Shown in pieces: positions 24,381 through 35,263 of a DNA stretch of 64,000 nucleotides. The DNA is from Ophiosphaerella korrae (Eukaryota > Ascomycota > Dothideomycetes > Pleosporales > Phaeosphaeriaceae), in contig JALNQF010000055.1 of NCBI GenBank assembly GCA_028456385.1, positions 62,001 to 126,000 of the forward strand, given 5' to 3'. Numbering within the stretch: position 1 is the first letter of the stretch; each line of letters opens with the position of its first letter. The translations under genes were made by a program, and so were the position numbers. A model generated the notes under the pieces. It had not been told where the DNA came from. It saw only the letters and a list, made by a program, of their open reading frames with translations, and ran no database searches.

Positions 24381-26612
24381 CTAAAGTTCTACGCAACTCG
24401 ACTCTGGTGCCAACCCGGCATATACCGGCTCAACGACCTTCGCACTTGTTACTTTCTCAACATCCGCGACAAGCACATCGAACGGCATCATGTAAGAGGC
24501 CGACACGCCTTCATTGTTGGCTAAGCCAACCCCAATAACGGCGGCTTGAGGTCCACTGAACTCCTCCTCAAGGCGTTTAGAGACAGTCCCCAGCATAGCG
24601 GCTCCATCAAGATACTCGGATGCCTCGGGAGAAGCTTCCCAGACCTCATCGGTTAACTTGAGGGCCTCCTTGGAGATTTTCAACACTTTTTCACAAATCT
24701 CAGGAACGATGTTGGGGAACTTGGAGTCATCGTCTAGCAGAACAAAGCATCCAGAATCCCCAGGAAGCATGAACATTGTATTCTTTTTTGACCCAAGAAT
24801 AGCATGAACTTGCACCGATTTTCCGTACTTATTGTCGAGCAATTCGATATGTGCAATCGTTGAAACGGAAGGGTTGATCACAGACATTATTGCACTGACA
24901 GTGCCCTGTGTTATGTTCGACGTCCTGCCTGCCTTCAATACCCTATAGTTCTTGTACGCGGAAATTTTGTAATAATGCCTCACGTGGGTTCCATCCAGGA
25001 TGCGAGTAGTTGCGCAAGGGTTTGAGGAAGTGCATTCACTATGCCCAATTTTAGTACTTGTGCAAAGCTTTGGGGAAATGCGGTTATGTACGGACATTTT
25101 TTTATGAGTTTCAACTAGACCCCAGTCAAGTGCCCAGTCAAACTGATGTTCCGTGCCGTGGCGATGCTCTTTGCACATCCAAGTCCGAAATCCCGATGCC
25201 GCATAGATGTAACCAAGGTCACGGTGTAGGTATTCTACTTCGTAAAGCATATATGCCATCTCTTTCCAGCGCGCGCGTGAGTTTTCCTGTATGCCTTTTG
25301 CCTTTTCGAGTAATTTTTTGTCGGTAGCGTCTTCACCTCCCTCTAGCATTTCGCGAACCTTTCCGTCAGCCCTCCTGCACTCATTCTCTAGATTAACAAC
25401 GATGTTAACATATTTACGAAGACTGGATTTCTGGTCCTCGTCGGAAGGACTGACTATAAGCACATCATTATGTGCCTGTTTAGTTCCTGGAGGAAATGGC
25501 CCCAGCTTGTCTTTAACCTTGAAAGCGTCTTCCAGGACATGGAAGTTCGTGACTCCCACCCTGATAGTTTCATCCGCTGCTGTTCGTAGCGTCATGCTGC
25601 CACCCAAGGTTCCGGATCTCTTTGACTTTGAAATTCCAATCGAATTTCCCATGCAGACGTTCTCAGTTGAGGAGGTTCTCACGTCAGGGTTTATAGCTGA
25701 GAAGCTTACAGCTCCGAAAAGAAGTACAATATCAAGTTGCACGTGTTCGGCGATCAACAATTGACGAAGGGCGGGAATCGTCAAGTACCGCCAAATGTCA
25801 TCATCTGCATCCGGTGCGGTTATGATAGCTGTGGGTTGCTGACCGCGCAATGGGAATTCCCGGTGGAAGACATCGACTGAAGACCATCGATGACCTTGGA
25901 TAGTAGCGAAGAATTTGGATTGAATGCTTTGCCAGCCTTGGATAAGGTCGCGGTCCTCTGAGAGGATGGGCGAGACTTGCAATGGGCGATCGTAGACAAC
26001 ATTGGAAATCATCTCGACTGGGTAGTCGATGTTGGTGCCAGGTTGAAATATATGCAAGTGTATCTCCTCCATTGCCTTGACCCATTCATCTTTGGAATTG
26101 TCTTCATAGATGCAAACAAAGACATGTGTAAGGTGGCTTCCAGTAGGGCGAATCCCGGGATGATGCCGAAACAAAAGATCCGCGGTCTGTAGAGGGATTT
26201 CGTACTTGTTTAGGATTTCTTGGATGTGTGCCCTTTGGTTGTCAATGAGGTCATAATGTATTTGGTCGTAGCCTTGAGTGAGTGATGGCGTGAATTCAGT
26301 CGTCTGAACCGGGAGGACTGGCAAGGTACTGGATCCGATTCTGTATGGGAGTCGGTCATCGATGTCGGGTAGGGGGCCAGTCATTGCGCTGCAATGCCCA
26401 ACCTGAAGTTCGGGGCCTACTAGGAGTGAAGCGAATTTGTGATGACGAATTCTGAGCTTGGTGTCTGGTGAAGTGGATATGCAATGCTGAATTCGAAGCC
26501 AGGTTTCTACCGGAAGTAAAGTGTCGAGAGTGAATTTATGTTTACTGGCGGCATGCTGCTTCGAAGGGTGATCTAGTTGATGGTCACCGTCATGCACCGC
26601 CTGCTGTTGCAT
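24381..26612 (-). CDS. Intracellular trypsin-fold protease-like protein, large N-terminal extension
   Basis: A single open frame. The start at 26612 (MQQQAVHDGDHQLDH, 743 residues) is chosen over the first in-frame ATG at 26807, whose extra 65 residues look like translated leader; either is possible. The C-terminal half shows a chymotrypsin-fold triad: His358 in GVTNFHVLED, Asp492 in QFDWALDWGLV and Ser620 in MLPGDSGCFVL. Between Asp and Ser lies VLKAGRTSNITQGTVSAI, the G-R-T-x-x-x-T-x-G strand typical of S1-like peptidases. About 130 residues separate His and Asp, including a charged, probably coiled-coil insert. The N-terminal 330 residues match nothing I recognise. No signal peptide or membrane segment is seen, so it is likely cytosolic. 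It may be a processing protease or a pseudo-protease scaffold. Protease activity is inferred from the triad. Confidence 0.7.
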   Translation of the reverse strand: MQQQAVHDGDHQLDHPSKQHAASKHKFTLDTLLPVETWLRIQHCISTSPDTKLRIRHHKFASLLVGPELQVGHCSAMTGPLPDIDDRLPYRIGSSTLPVLPVQTTEFTPSLTQGYDQIHYDLIDNQRAHIQEILNKYEIPLQTADLLFRHHPGIRPTGSHLTHVFVCIYEDNSKDEWVKAMEEIHLHIFQPGTNIDYPVEMISNVVYDRPLQVSPILSEDRDLIQGWQSIQSKFFATIQGHRWSSVDVFHREFPLRGQQPTAIITAPDADDDIWRYLTIPALRQLLIAEHVQLDIVLLFGAVSFSAINPDVRTSSTENVCMGNSIGISKSKRSGTLGGSMTLRTAADETIRVGVTNFHVLEDAFKVKDKLGPFPPGTKQAHNDVLIVSPSDEDQKSSLRKYVNIVVNLENECRRADGKVREMLEGGEDATDKKLLEKAKGIQENSRARWKEMAYMLYEVEYLHRDLGYIYAASGFRTWMCKEHRHGTEHQFDWALDWGLVETHKKMSVHNRISPKLCTSTKIGHSECTSSNPCATTRILDGTHVRHYYKISAYKNYRVLKAGRTSNITQGTVSAIMSVINPSVSTIAHIELLDNKYGKSVQVHAILGSKKNTMFMLPGDSGCFVLLDDDSKFPNIVPEICEKVLKISKEALKLTDEVWEASPEASEYLDGAAMLGTVSKRLEEEFSGPQAAVIGVGLANNEGVSASYMMPFDVLVADVEKVTSAKVVEPVYAGLAPESSCVEL

Positions 26613-28548
26613 TTTGACTGTAACCCTGATGTGGTAAAGGTTGACGGAGCTCTCGAATTGGGCGTTGGGGCTCGCATATTTACAAATGGAAAGCTGTTTT
26701 CCTATGTGGTAGTGTGCGTAGTTTGGGTTTAGGTAGCAAACCTGGATGCAAGATATTGTAAAGCTTACCGGATATCGTTTTGAACTATAGAGTAGTTTTA
26801 CGTACAAGAATAGATTGTTGGCGTAAAAATAACATTGTTTTATTCCTGTTATTATGACGGATAAGGCAGAAACACAAAGTTAACCATGCTCATGAGGGTA
26901 GGGACATTATACAGCCGGAAAAACTTTACACAAGATCAGGGCAAGTCGCAAGATTAGAAGAATAAAACTTGCTTCCTTTCACATCTATAAAAAGGTTTTT
27001 CGTTACTGGTTAGCTTCCCGACTGGACAAGGCCTTGTTTGGTGCGCACCTATTTCTCATTCTGATTTTGCTGTATGTGCTCTTCGCACGGCGGATCGCAT
27101 CCCGTCAAGGTTTGACGAATCACGGCTCTAGTGTATGTACAATGCCTTCGCACGGCAGAGCGCATCCCCATCAAAGTTTGGCGAATCAGAGCATAACAGT
27201 CAGTATGGCCCAGAGCCGCAATCTATCAAAGCTTTGACAGGATGCGATCCGCCGTGCGAAGGCACTGTAGTCTCCGATGGCCTTAGTCCCCGCCGCTGGC
27301 CTTACCGAATCGAGCCAGACAAATTTTATTCGTTTCGCGATAATAAAAACAACTCTGGAGGCAAGTTGCCAAGAGCCACCTGAATTATAGCCTTAAGAGG
27401 GAACCTGTGGGTGGCGTCAGTACTAAGTAGGGTATAGAGATTGTTGGCGTTGCTAGTGTTTCCTGAGCTCATTCTCCTTTGCGAGAATGAGAAATTCATG
27501 GCGCACCAAACAGGGCCTAAGTAACTGAATCTGTTCATTACGCATGACTAAGCAAACTACTCTATGCTTCCACGGGTGCACTGCCATTACGAGCGAGTAT
27601 ATCTCATCCTGTCGCCACTGTTACTCTTCAGGAGCAAGTTCGGCATGCGAGGCTCAGTTCAACTTCTTATTCCCAACCTGAACGGTACGACCCTAACTAC
27701 GCTGATACTGCAAGAATGCAAAGACAGCAGTACCTAGGACACCAAGCATGACAAGATTACCTGACGTACAGCTATTAGCTTTCTGCGGAGTTTACGGGGT
27801 TTGACGTTTGTAAATGAGCAATCGGACGTACCAACGACGAAGGAGACAGGGTTCGTTGCATACCTAACTACCCGGTAGATGGGGAACTATGTGGTCTGGA
27901 ACAACTTGACAAGAGTATGATAGAAAGCCACAGTATGTCTTTTACACAGTCACGTGTAACAGGATAGACGAACCGTCAAACACGGAAAATATTCGAGTTT
28001 ACAATGTTCAGATGACGGTTAGGTTCCTCCAATCACGCAGCTGAAAACAACAACAACAACATGTAATCGCTTCTTGAAAACTCACAAAACACGCCTTCAA
28101 TTGCTCGAGAAGCCCAAGCAAGCTATACTTCAAATCAACCAAATTGACCTATGTCTAACCACAGCTACACCAAAATAATTCACATCGAATGCCCTCGAAC
28201 AAGGCTTGTCAAGCATGCCTCTAGCTGCAAGTGGCTCAATCAACGCTTCGTCTCCCAAAAGCTTCATTATTCGGTCTCATTCTTCTTCTTCTTCTTCTTC
28301 AATGGACCAAACTGGACAAATCTCGTACCAGATACGGCGGGGAACACAACCAGTCGCCCGCATTCTGTTGCGCTCATTTCACTGGCCGTCACATATCTGC
28401 GCGGGGGTATACTCAAATATGCCACTGGATTGATAGTAGGACACACATGTCATTATACACACTAAATGGACGAAACATTACAATCATTGTTGCCTCGAGA
28501 CTACCTCCAAAGTACATTTCACGACCCGGAATCTCATGTCCTAGCCAA
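26613..28548. other. Non-coding interval with a repeat element
   Basis: About 1.9 kb with no recognisable gene. It contains the inverted-repeat element at 27075-27267 and a (ctt)n microsatellite near 28284-28303. Remaining open frames are short and low-complexity. Confidence 0.45.
27075..27267. mobile_element. MITE-like inverted-repeat element with TA flanks
   Basis: The left arm (27075-27131) contains cttcgcacggcggatcgcat and is closely matched, inverted, by the right arm (about 27210-27267) ending ccgtgcgaaggcactg. A second copy of the left arm, starting caatgccttcgcacgg, lies at 27140-27185. The element is bounded by TA at 27073-27074 and 27268-27269, and the inner arm is also preceded by TA at 27138-27139. 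TA target duplications with inverted ends fit a non-autonomous Tc1/mariner-type element. There is no coding capacity. The doubled left arm suggests a nested insertion or an internal duplication. Confidence 0.6.
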
Positions 28549-29542
28549 CTATGCTTCTCTCCTCTGTCTGCCCGAGATGAGATAGACATTGGCTCTAACA
28601 TCCAGCAGCGGATCATCACTAACATCCACGCCTTCAACCCTAGGAATCGGATCGAAGATGATATTCTTCTGCTTCTTCAAACTCTCTTCGTCGCCCAAAA
28701 TCGTGTCTATTTTGATGCGCCCCAATTCCACAATCTTGCGCTCCTCGGGCCAGATCTCCGTTGCGTTGTCGGTCGCGTCTCCGTCCTCGGCAATCTGAGC
28801 TAGGAGCTTGAACTCAAAGGGCGCAGACGCCAACCGCTGAGGCGTCTCGTCGAACAAGTAATTCTCCGATTTGGCCTTTAGATCTTCATCGGAAACATAC
28901 TGTTCGCCTGCAACGGGCACGATGCGGTACCTCAGCGTTGTAACGTTGCCATCCTTTGTGTACTTGAATGCATTCACGCCAAAGTAATGCTGCGTTGCAA
29001 ATGACACAGGGCTGGGCTTGGGGTCTTGAATGAACCGTAGAGTCTCTGGGTGGCGACCCAAGAATTCGGGCACGGCTACGGCAGCATTGGGGCCCGTAGC
29101 TGCTTTTAGGAATTCCAGAAACTCGGCGCCGGTGCGTGTGGGGAAGTACTTTGTGGAATGGGCAATGATGTCGGTGTGGGCACGTCGGCCATTTACATCA
29201 GGTAGGTGGAAGCGGATGGCGATGCCACGTGGGTTGGCGTTCGCGTCTGTGTCTGGAATTTGAGGGAAGCCAGTTGAAGAGGAGAAACGCACGGTGATGG
29301 GCGTTGATGAAGCGTTGAAGTGCGGCGCAGATGTGAGGCTCGAGGCGTCGGTGGAGGGTGTGAAGGTACCAGTGAGTAGTTGACCCTTTGCATGTGCTTT
29401 TAGATGATTAGCTGCGTTGAGCAAAGCATAGAACGATCAACGCACCTGGCCTGAAGCCTGGATGGGGACCAGCTGCACCGCGGAGGGTGGCGACGAGGCC
29501 GTTGCTAGTCTCGAGGACTTGGGCATCGGCTGAGAGAGGCAT
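28549..29542 (-). CDS. Small catalase-family heme protein (SrpA-like)
   Basis: Two exons (29542-29446, 29396-28549) encode 314 residues. This is the short catalase-core group, about 300-350 residues, rather than the 500-700 residue fungal catalases; members act as peroxidases or minor catalases. The catalytic histidine is in AHAKGQLLTGTF at about residue 34, in the place of the catalase HA(R/K)G motif. It is followed by VRFSSSTGFPQIPDTDANANPRGIAIRF-type core sequence (start of the strand at about residue 64) and DIIAHSTKYFPTRTGAEF. No N-terminal signal and no clear peroxisomal tail (ends RQRREA) are present, so a cytosolic location is the default. I did not identify the proximal heme tyrosine with confidence. 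Confidence 0.85.
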
Positions 29543-30101
29543 TGTGTGAAAGAATATGTTTTTATGCTAGTAACGCTGCGGTTTTCAATTGTTTACTTCT
29601 TCTCTCAATCAAAGTAATGGTTCTGCTCAGACAATGATCAAGTCATGCTAATTATATACGAGTCTGCGCAAACCTACTAAGTACGCAAAGCCTTTGATTG
29701 ATTCCAAATTCCACTATAATGATGCCTTATCGCGTAGCAGATACGAATGAAGTCAACAGTCTGCTTGCTTGGTCTTCACGCTAGTCAAATGCAACTTCAG
29801 CCATTGGCTAGAATAGACGCAAGCCGGGAGCTGACAGCAGCTTACCTGCATCCAGATTTACTAATCCAGTATTAGGAGTGGTTGGTGTTGCTTGGCCGTG
29901 GTTTGGTAAGCAGCCACGGAGGCTAGGCGACAGATTAGGTAAGGGAGATTGATTAGTGATGCACATGACTTGATTTAATAGAGCGATTGAATCTGGAAAA
30001 GCCATAGTGGCTGTTGTTACACGAACTCCAACGTCATGGGAACTGTTGAACCTGGGAGGCAGTCGCGAACTGTGATTAATCCACAAGGTAGCCGACCCTG
30101 G
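29543..30101. other. Intergenic, no gene recognised
   Basis: This 560 bp holds the catalase promoter on the left and the 3' UTR of the histidine phosphatase on the right. The single longer frame, at 29808-30086 on the minus strand, has no family motif or coding character. Confidence 0.5.
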
Positions 30102-31650
30102 TCACAACTTGCAGAATGCCACAACTTTCGCAGCCTTCTGTCCCACTAGCCCATCAATATACCCTAAGAATATATCCACATCCAACATGTCTACTTCACC
30201 TAAAGTCGGATTAGAACTTCTCAGAACCCGTCCGCCCCACAGGATACGGATATACTTCTTCTCACCATCACTAGATCCGCTCTTGGAGTAAATCTCAAAC
30301 ACAACCTCAGATCCCATGCCTACCCAAACCATCTGTTCAACCTGCAGAATGCTGAGAAGGCGCGAGACTGAGCCGTCATGTGCGACGTTGTGTCTATAGA
30401 TGACAGGGGATTTACCGGACGATGCGTTGCGAATGTTCTGTGCGAGTTCAGCCATAAAAACACCGTACGAGCCTACGGCAGCTTGTAAACTTTGCGGCGA
30501 GTCGCGGTGTATGAAGCTGTATTCATACTGACCAAGCCGATAGACAGTGTCGGCTTGGTCCTGGGTAACGCACTCACTGCTGTCGCACGGTAACGGTCTA
30601 GCGTGACATTGCCGTGCAGACAAGTTATCGTAGTAATGATCAAACGACTTGTGCCATTCTGTTGAGTCGCGGGGTACACCTGAAATAGTGTCTAGGGAGT
30701 CAAAAAGCAATTTGGTAGCGGTCAGATGTGTCGTCCACTCCGCATCTGTACTTCCGACACCATATGAACTATAGAGAGACGATGCCTTCGGACATGGATA
30801 CTGTGGCTCCAGGGAATCAATACCTGTAGGCTGAATATGGAGCGGTACATTTCGCTCTGGTGCGTACATTCCATCTACAAGCATGCCGGCAACCTGCGAC
30901 GTAATCTGGTTGTTGGTGACACGGTATGAGACCTTTTCGCCCATGTCATCAGGCAAGAACCCAAGGAGATCGTGATAAACACCGTACAGGTCTTTTCCGT
31001 GCTGCCTTGGAACAATCAGCGAAAACTACCTCATCGAATGAAACCAAAGCGAAGGTTCAAGTCTGGCCAACATACCATGAATCGTCTAGCCCTTCCCGAG
31101 TAATTTGGGGAAACTGACAGCTACCTGTGTATCCAGATTGTGGAAATGGGTTTATTTCATTCGTATAAACATTCCAATACGCCTTCGCTGACTCGTTCCC
31201 AATTGGATTGAGTGGCTGTCCGTAAAAGAACAGCCCCTGATCATCACATAGCCATGCGGTAGATTCTTTTGGAAACGTATTGGAAGCATACGGCGTCCTT
31301 TTATGATGACGATGGATCCTACAATAAGTCAATCCAGATTTTCTATCAAGCATTCGAAGATTCGGCACGCACACCTCAACATAAACCAACCCAAATCCTT
31401 CGGCAGCCTTTGGGTACTCCTGAGCCCTAACATGTGGCATATTACACCAGTTGTAGGTTCCGTATGGCGTTCCAGCAGGTAGCTGTGAGCTATTGAAGAC
31501 AAACCCATTGGTTCCTGTGGCATTGAGTACCTGCCCTAGGTCATTGATCCAGCTCTTCTTCGGCGCATACCATTTCAGGTCCATGGTGGTATTCTGTCCT
31601 GTGGCAACTGCGCCAAACCCAAGGGGGATAAGAGCCTTGATGGAGCGCAT
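30102..31650 (-). CDS. Secreted histidine acid phosphatase-like protein
   Basis: Three exons (31650-31373, 31318-31076, 31005-30102) give 474 residues. Branch 2 histidine phosphatases form a phospho-histidine intermediate and hydrolyse phosphomonoesters. The active-site motif appears as IHRHHKRTPY at about residues 94-103 (RHxxRTP), and a later HD pair occurs in YRHNVAHDGSVS, the usual proton-donor position. CNMPHVRAQEYP, CQFPQITREGLDDSW and QHGKDLYGVYHDLLG are further family blocks. The start at 31650 gives MRSIKALIPLGFGAVATG, a plausible signal peptide; an in-frame ATG at 31782 adds 44 residues and is less likely. The first intron is 54 nt, a multiple of three, and has no in-frame stop. Several N-x-S/T sites fit a secreted glycoprotein. 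Confidence 0.8.
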
Positions 31651-32159
31651 GTTGATGCCACCTGATGACCAAAAGAGTATGACTGAGGTGCAGGACAAAG
31701 CAAAGGCATAGAGCGTGATCTGCTGCGCATAGTGCATTACTTTAAATGGGCATCGGAGGAGGATTGTGCCGGCGTCCACCACAGATGGAGAAGGTCGCCG
31801 TTTGATGAGGCTGGGGATGAGAAGGGATGGGCACGGGACAAAATCCGGCTATTTGATTGGCCAGCGTAAAATGGTTATGAGGACACTCTACACGATTCGT
31901 TGAAAGGAAGAACGGTATCGATATTTGGACGCGCTTTTCATAAGCATTGATGTGGTGACGATGTGCATTATTTTGACACTGGGTGGATTTTTCGCTGAGA
32001 AACCAACCACCAAGAACCTTTTTTTTTTTTTTTTTTTTTTTTTTCTTGGGATCCAGCCGCAATTGCATCAGATTAGATCACAATTACTCGATCGTGTATT
32101 TACCAAAGCCACTCGATTAGCTAATGGCATTGCAAAGTCTCACGTATCGGTGTGTTATT
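31651..32159. other. Intergenic with poly-T tract
   Basis: Promoter side of the phosphatase gene and the end of the P450 gene. It contains an uninterrupted run of 26 T at 32019-32044. No gene is seen. Confidence 0.55.
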
Positions 32160-34099
32160 TTACATTGTCCTCTTCTTCACCCTCGCAGGCATACCCTCGC
32201 TAGGCTTCGCTGCGGCCAACAGGATCTGATGCATCCTATCACCAAAGACCTCCATTGTCGAACCTTTTCTAAAACTTGGATCTTTCGCCCAAAGGCTTCC
32301 ATCATCCATCAGCGACTCTAGCTCGCCATACGCAGCCTCGAAGTCGAATTCGCGTAGTGTCATGGCAAGAACAACTTTCATCTCGATTAGAGCTAGCTCT
32401 TGGCCGATACAATTGCGTGGCCCTTTTTCAAAAGGTCGCCATGCATCTGCAGGGACTTTGTCAGCATTTTTGGGCAGGAAGCGCTCTGGCTTGAACTCAT
32501 CTACGTCATCGCCCCATATTCTCTTATCGCGGTGCATTACCATGGAAACGGTCCAAACAAGGAGGCCATCGGTGTCAATCATGTCGCCAGAGACTGGGTC
32601 TTTGATAAAGAAACCCTTACGACCGACCCGGACCCCCGAAGCGGGAGGCCATAGTCGTAGAACCTCTTTGATTACTGCAAGGGTATATTCGAGTTGGTTG
32701 ACAAGGTAAGGACTGCTTTTCAATTGGTCTCCTGCGCTCTTCCCTTTGCCAAATACTTCATCTAATTCTTGACGGATATTGGCGAGTTCTTTAGGATGTT
32801 GTTGTAGGATGTGATAGCTGGTTATGTGTGTTAGCCTATTTGAACATCAGTCAACGCACGAGCACGTACCAATAACACAATGTTGATGCAGTGGTGTCAT
32901 GGCCCGCAAAGAGCAAAATTAGTAGATTATCAATAGCGGTCTTGCGGAATTCGGCATCCATGGTGACGTCTTGTGCGTCGACATCTTGGCCATTCTCCTT
33001 GAAATACCCCTCTAATGCGAGATCGATAGCCGTCTTTTGTCTCGATTTCTTTGAGAGTTTTGCGTCTCGAATGGCAAAGCGCTCGTCTAAAACTTTACCA
33101 ATGTACTTGTCCATCTTGGACTTGTAGTATTTGAAAAGGATGGGCCGCAGTGGATTATACAGGTGGAAAGGGTTTATGGATTGCATGTTAGGCATCCAAG
33201 AAAGAGTCTTTCTCATCGTCGTCATGAACGCATTATCCTCGGACAAGGTCTTGAAGTCATGATCACAGATGACCTTGCCAATGACATCGATGGTGATCTT
33301 GGTGGTCTGTTACACGTTACGAAGCGTACAAAGGCAGTATGCACAAAGTACGGATACTGTGAGAAAGTTACACACCTCCTCCTCTAATCTAAAGACGCGG
33401 TTGGCAGAGGCATGCTCATCCAGAAGTTTGATGAAGGATTCTCCACATTCGACTATCCTGAGTATGGTACTTAGTTTTCCACTTTGGACGCATTCAGCGT
33501 ATGGACTTACATATGAACTTGACTGACTACCTGCTGTATAGAGAAACCGGGATTGAAGATAGCCCGCCATTTCTTCCAAAAGTCACCATCCGTGGTCAGC
33601 ATGTTGTATTTACCAGCTATGGGTTCTAGAGTGGCGCCTAGAGTAGGGTGCTTGGGAATGCCAGATTCGGAAATTTGACAGGCAACCTCACTGCTAGAAT
33701 GTTAGACAGAAATGATTACAAAGGTTGCAAGGCTTACGGGTCAGCCACTATCAAATTGAGTACGGAGATGGGCCTTGTGTCCAAAAAGAAAACAGGGGCT
33801 AGATTGTATTCTCTCGTTATATAGGTGGCAAGGATATGAGGATGTATGCGTTCAGGCAGTTTCATAGCGACCTTGGCTACAGCTATCAAGTGGCCGAGGA
33901 AAGGATTCATTGGTGGTCCTGACTAGGCGATATGAGTGTTTGGCTGATTGCACATGTGTGGCTTTGCAAGTGATGAGCAACCTACCAGTTTAGAAACTCG
34001 CCGACGGTCTTGAAAGAGGAGGGTGATTTTGTTCCCCAGCCATGCTAGTAGCACACATGCTACCGTTGATGCGGCAACTTGATGTGTGAAGAAACCCAT
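32160..34099 (-). CDS. Cytochrome P450 with an apparent one-base frameshift
   Basis: Six exons can be placed: 34099-33986, 33923-33738, 33690-33511, 33457-33376, 33306-32870 and 32817-32160. Corrected for one extra base they would give about 551 residues. P450s bind heme through a cysteine thiolate and hydroxylate lipophilic substrates. Seen here: an N-terminal membrane anchor (STVACVLLAWLGN), the I-helix oxygen motif LFAGHDTTAST, the K-helix ExxR in KEVLRLWPP, and the heme loop FEKGPRNCIGQE. In exon 2 the frame shifts by +1 at the run of four A at 33900-33903: SGPPMNPF lies in one frame and LGHLIAVAKV in another. No alternative splice site rescues it. All other motifs and splice sites are intact. 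Either the allele is newly broken or the assembly has a base error. The family resembles fungal microsomal CYP59-like enzymes; the substrate is unknown. Confidence 0.85.
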
Positions 34100-35263
34100 T
34101 TTGGCTAAGCCAAAGGATCGAAGCAGATGGTGGTAATTAGGCCTGACAATGGCTGTGACGGAGTGCAAATGGATGATGCCTACGGCCAAGCGGCTGCGGT
34201 TGAGCGGTGACATTGGCACTAATAGGGAAAGCGTCAGTTGATGTTGGCACCACCAGGCTAGGCCATTTATGCATTGGCGTGGCTGAATGTGGGTGCTGAT
34301 TGGGGATGTTCTTAGCAAATGGCACGACAGCAATTGAACGGAAATATCTATGCATGTGTGTGCGCACGTTGATGACGGGTCAGATGGCGATGGCATGGTT
34401 AGCCAATCAGAGGCAGGCTGAGCGGCAAGTTTGGGTGGCGTGCCTCAATTTGCAGGACGCAAGGGACGGGCGTGGTGAAGCAAGGGCGAGAAAGGCTATA
34501 CCAGCGGACAGTTATCTTATCTTAGCACACAGTCACATGAAACGATCGATCGCAGGATCATGGCGGGGATGCTTCTGCAAGCAGACGGCTGAGGGCGAAA
34601 GGGAGAGGAGGCCCAGGAGATTCATGCGCAGACGTTGAAGATCAAGATTCGAGCATGAGCCCCTATATTCGGGCGCACGCGGCGGTGGGGAGGCGCGCCA
34701 GGATGCGCAGCGGCGGGCCGTTGGAGTGGTATTTTGCAATTCCAACGGCTGCCCGGGCGGTATTCATAGTAAGATGGAGGCAATCGTGCGCGAGGCGTGC
34801 CTCGGGAGGGGTTTCGTGTTGACGATAGCAAAGAGGACGTGCCATGCTGGCTGCAACCCGGCGTGTTTGCTGCACCAATGAACAGGCGCCCAGCTGTGGA
34901 CGCGTGTCACAGGTTTGCGGGTTTCAAGGCCGAGTGCTCGCTGTCTGCTCGCTGCCACGGCCGGCCTCTTTCTTCTTGTCGAAGCGACCAGCAAAGCGGG
35001 CGACAGTCTGATAGACAGCCCGTCTGGCGGTTGGCCCTGTCGTGTACCTGCAGTAGCACCGCACCCCAGCCTTCACTGCCTCGCACGCACCAGCACCGCC
35101 CTCCAATTTCCGCCGCCCCAGCCGGCCACGCTCTTGCGGTCGCGTTGCGGTCCCACTCCTTTCTTCATCTATCAAGATTAGATTGCCCTGCGAAGCACAC
35201 GCGCGCAAAGGCGCGACGCGGCCAGACAGAGACACCAGCTATTTGAGAGTCACGCCGCCCGCC
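34100..35263. other. Intergenic region between P450 and septin
   Basis: Divergent 1.16 kb interval carrying both promoters. The right part is GC-rich and leads into the septin start. Open frames here are shadows of GC-rich sequence, without family motifs. Confidence 0.5.

Noticed and set aside
28206..28803. Plus-strand frames across 28.2-28.8 kb
   Set aside because: They run antisense to the catalase gene or through a (ctt)n microsatellite and have no conserved motif.
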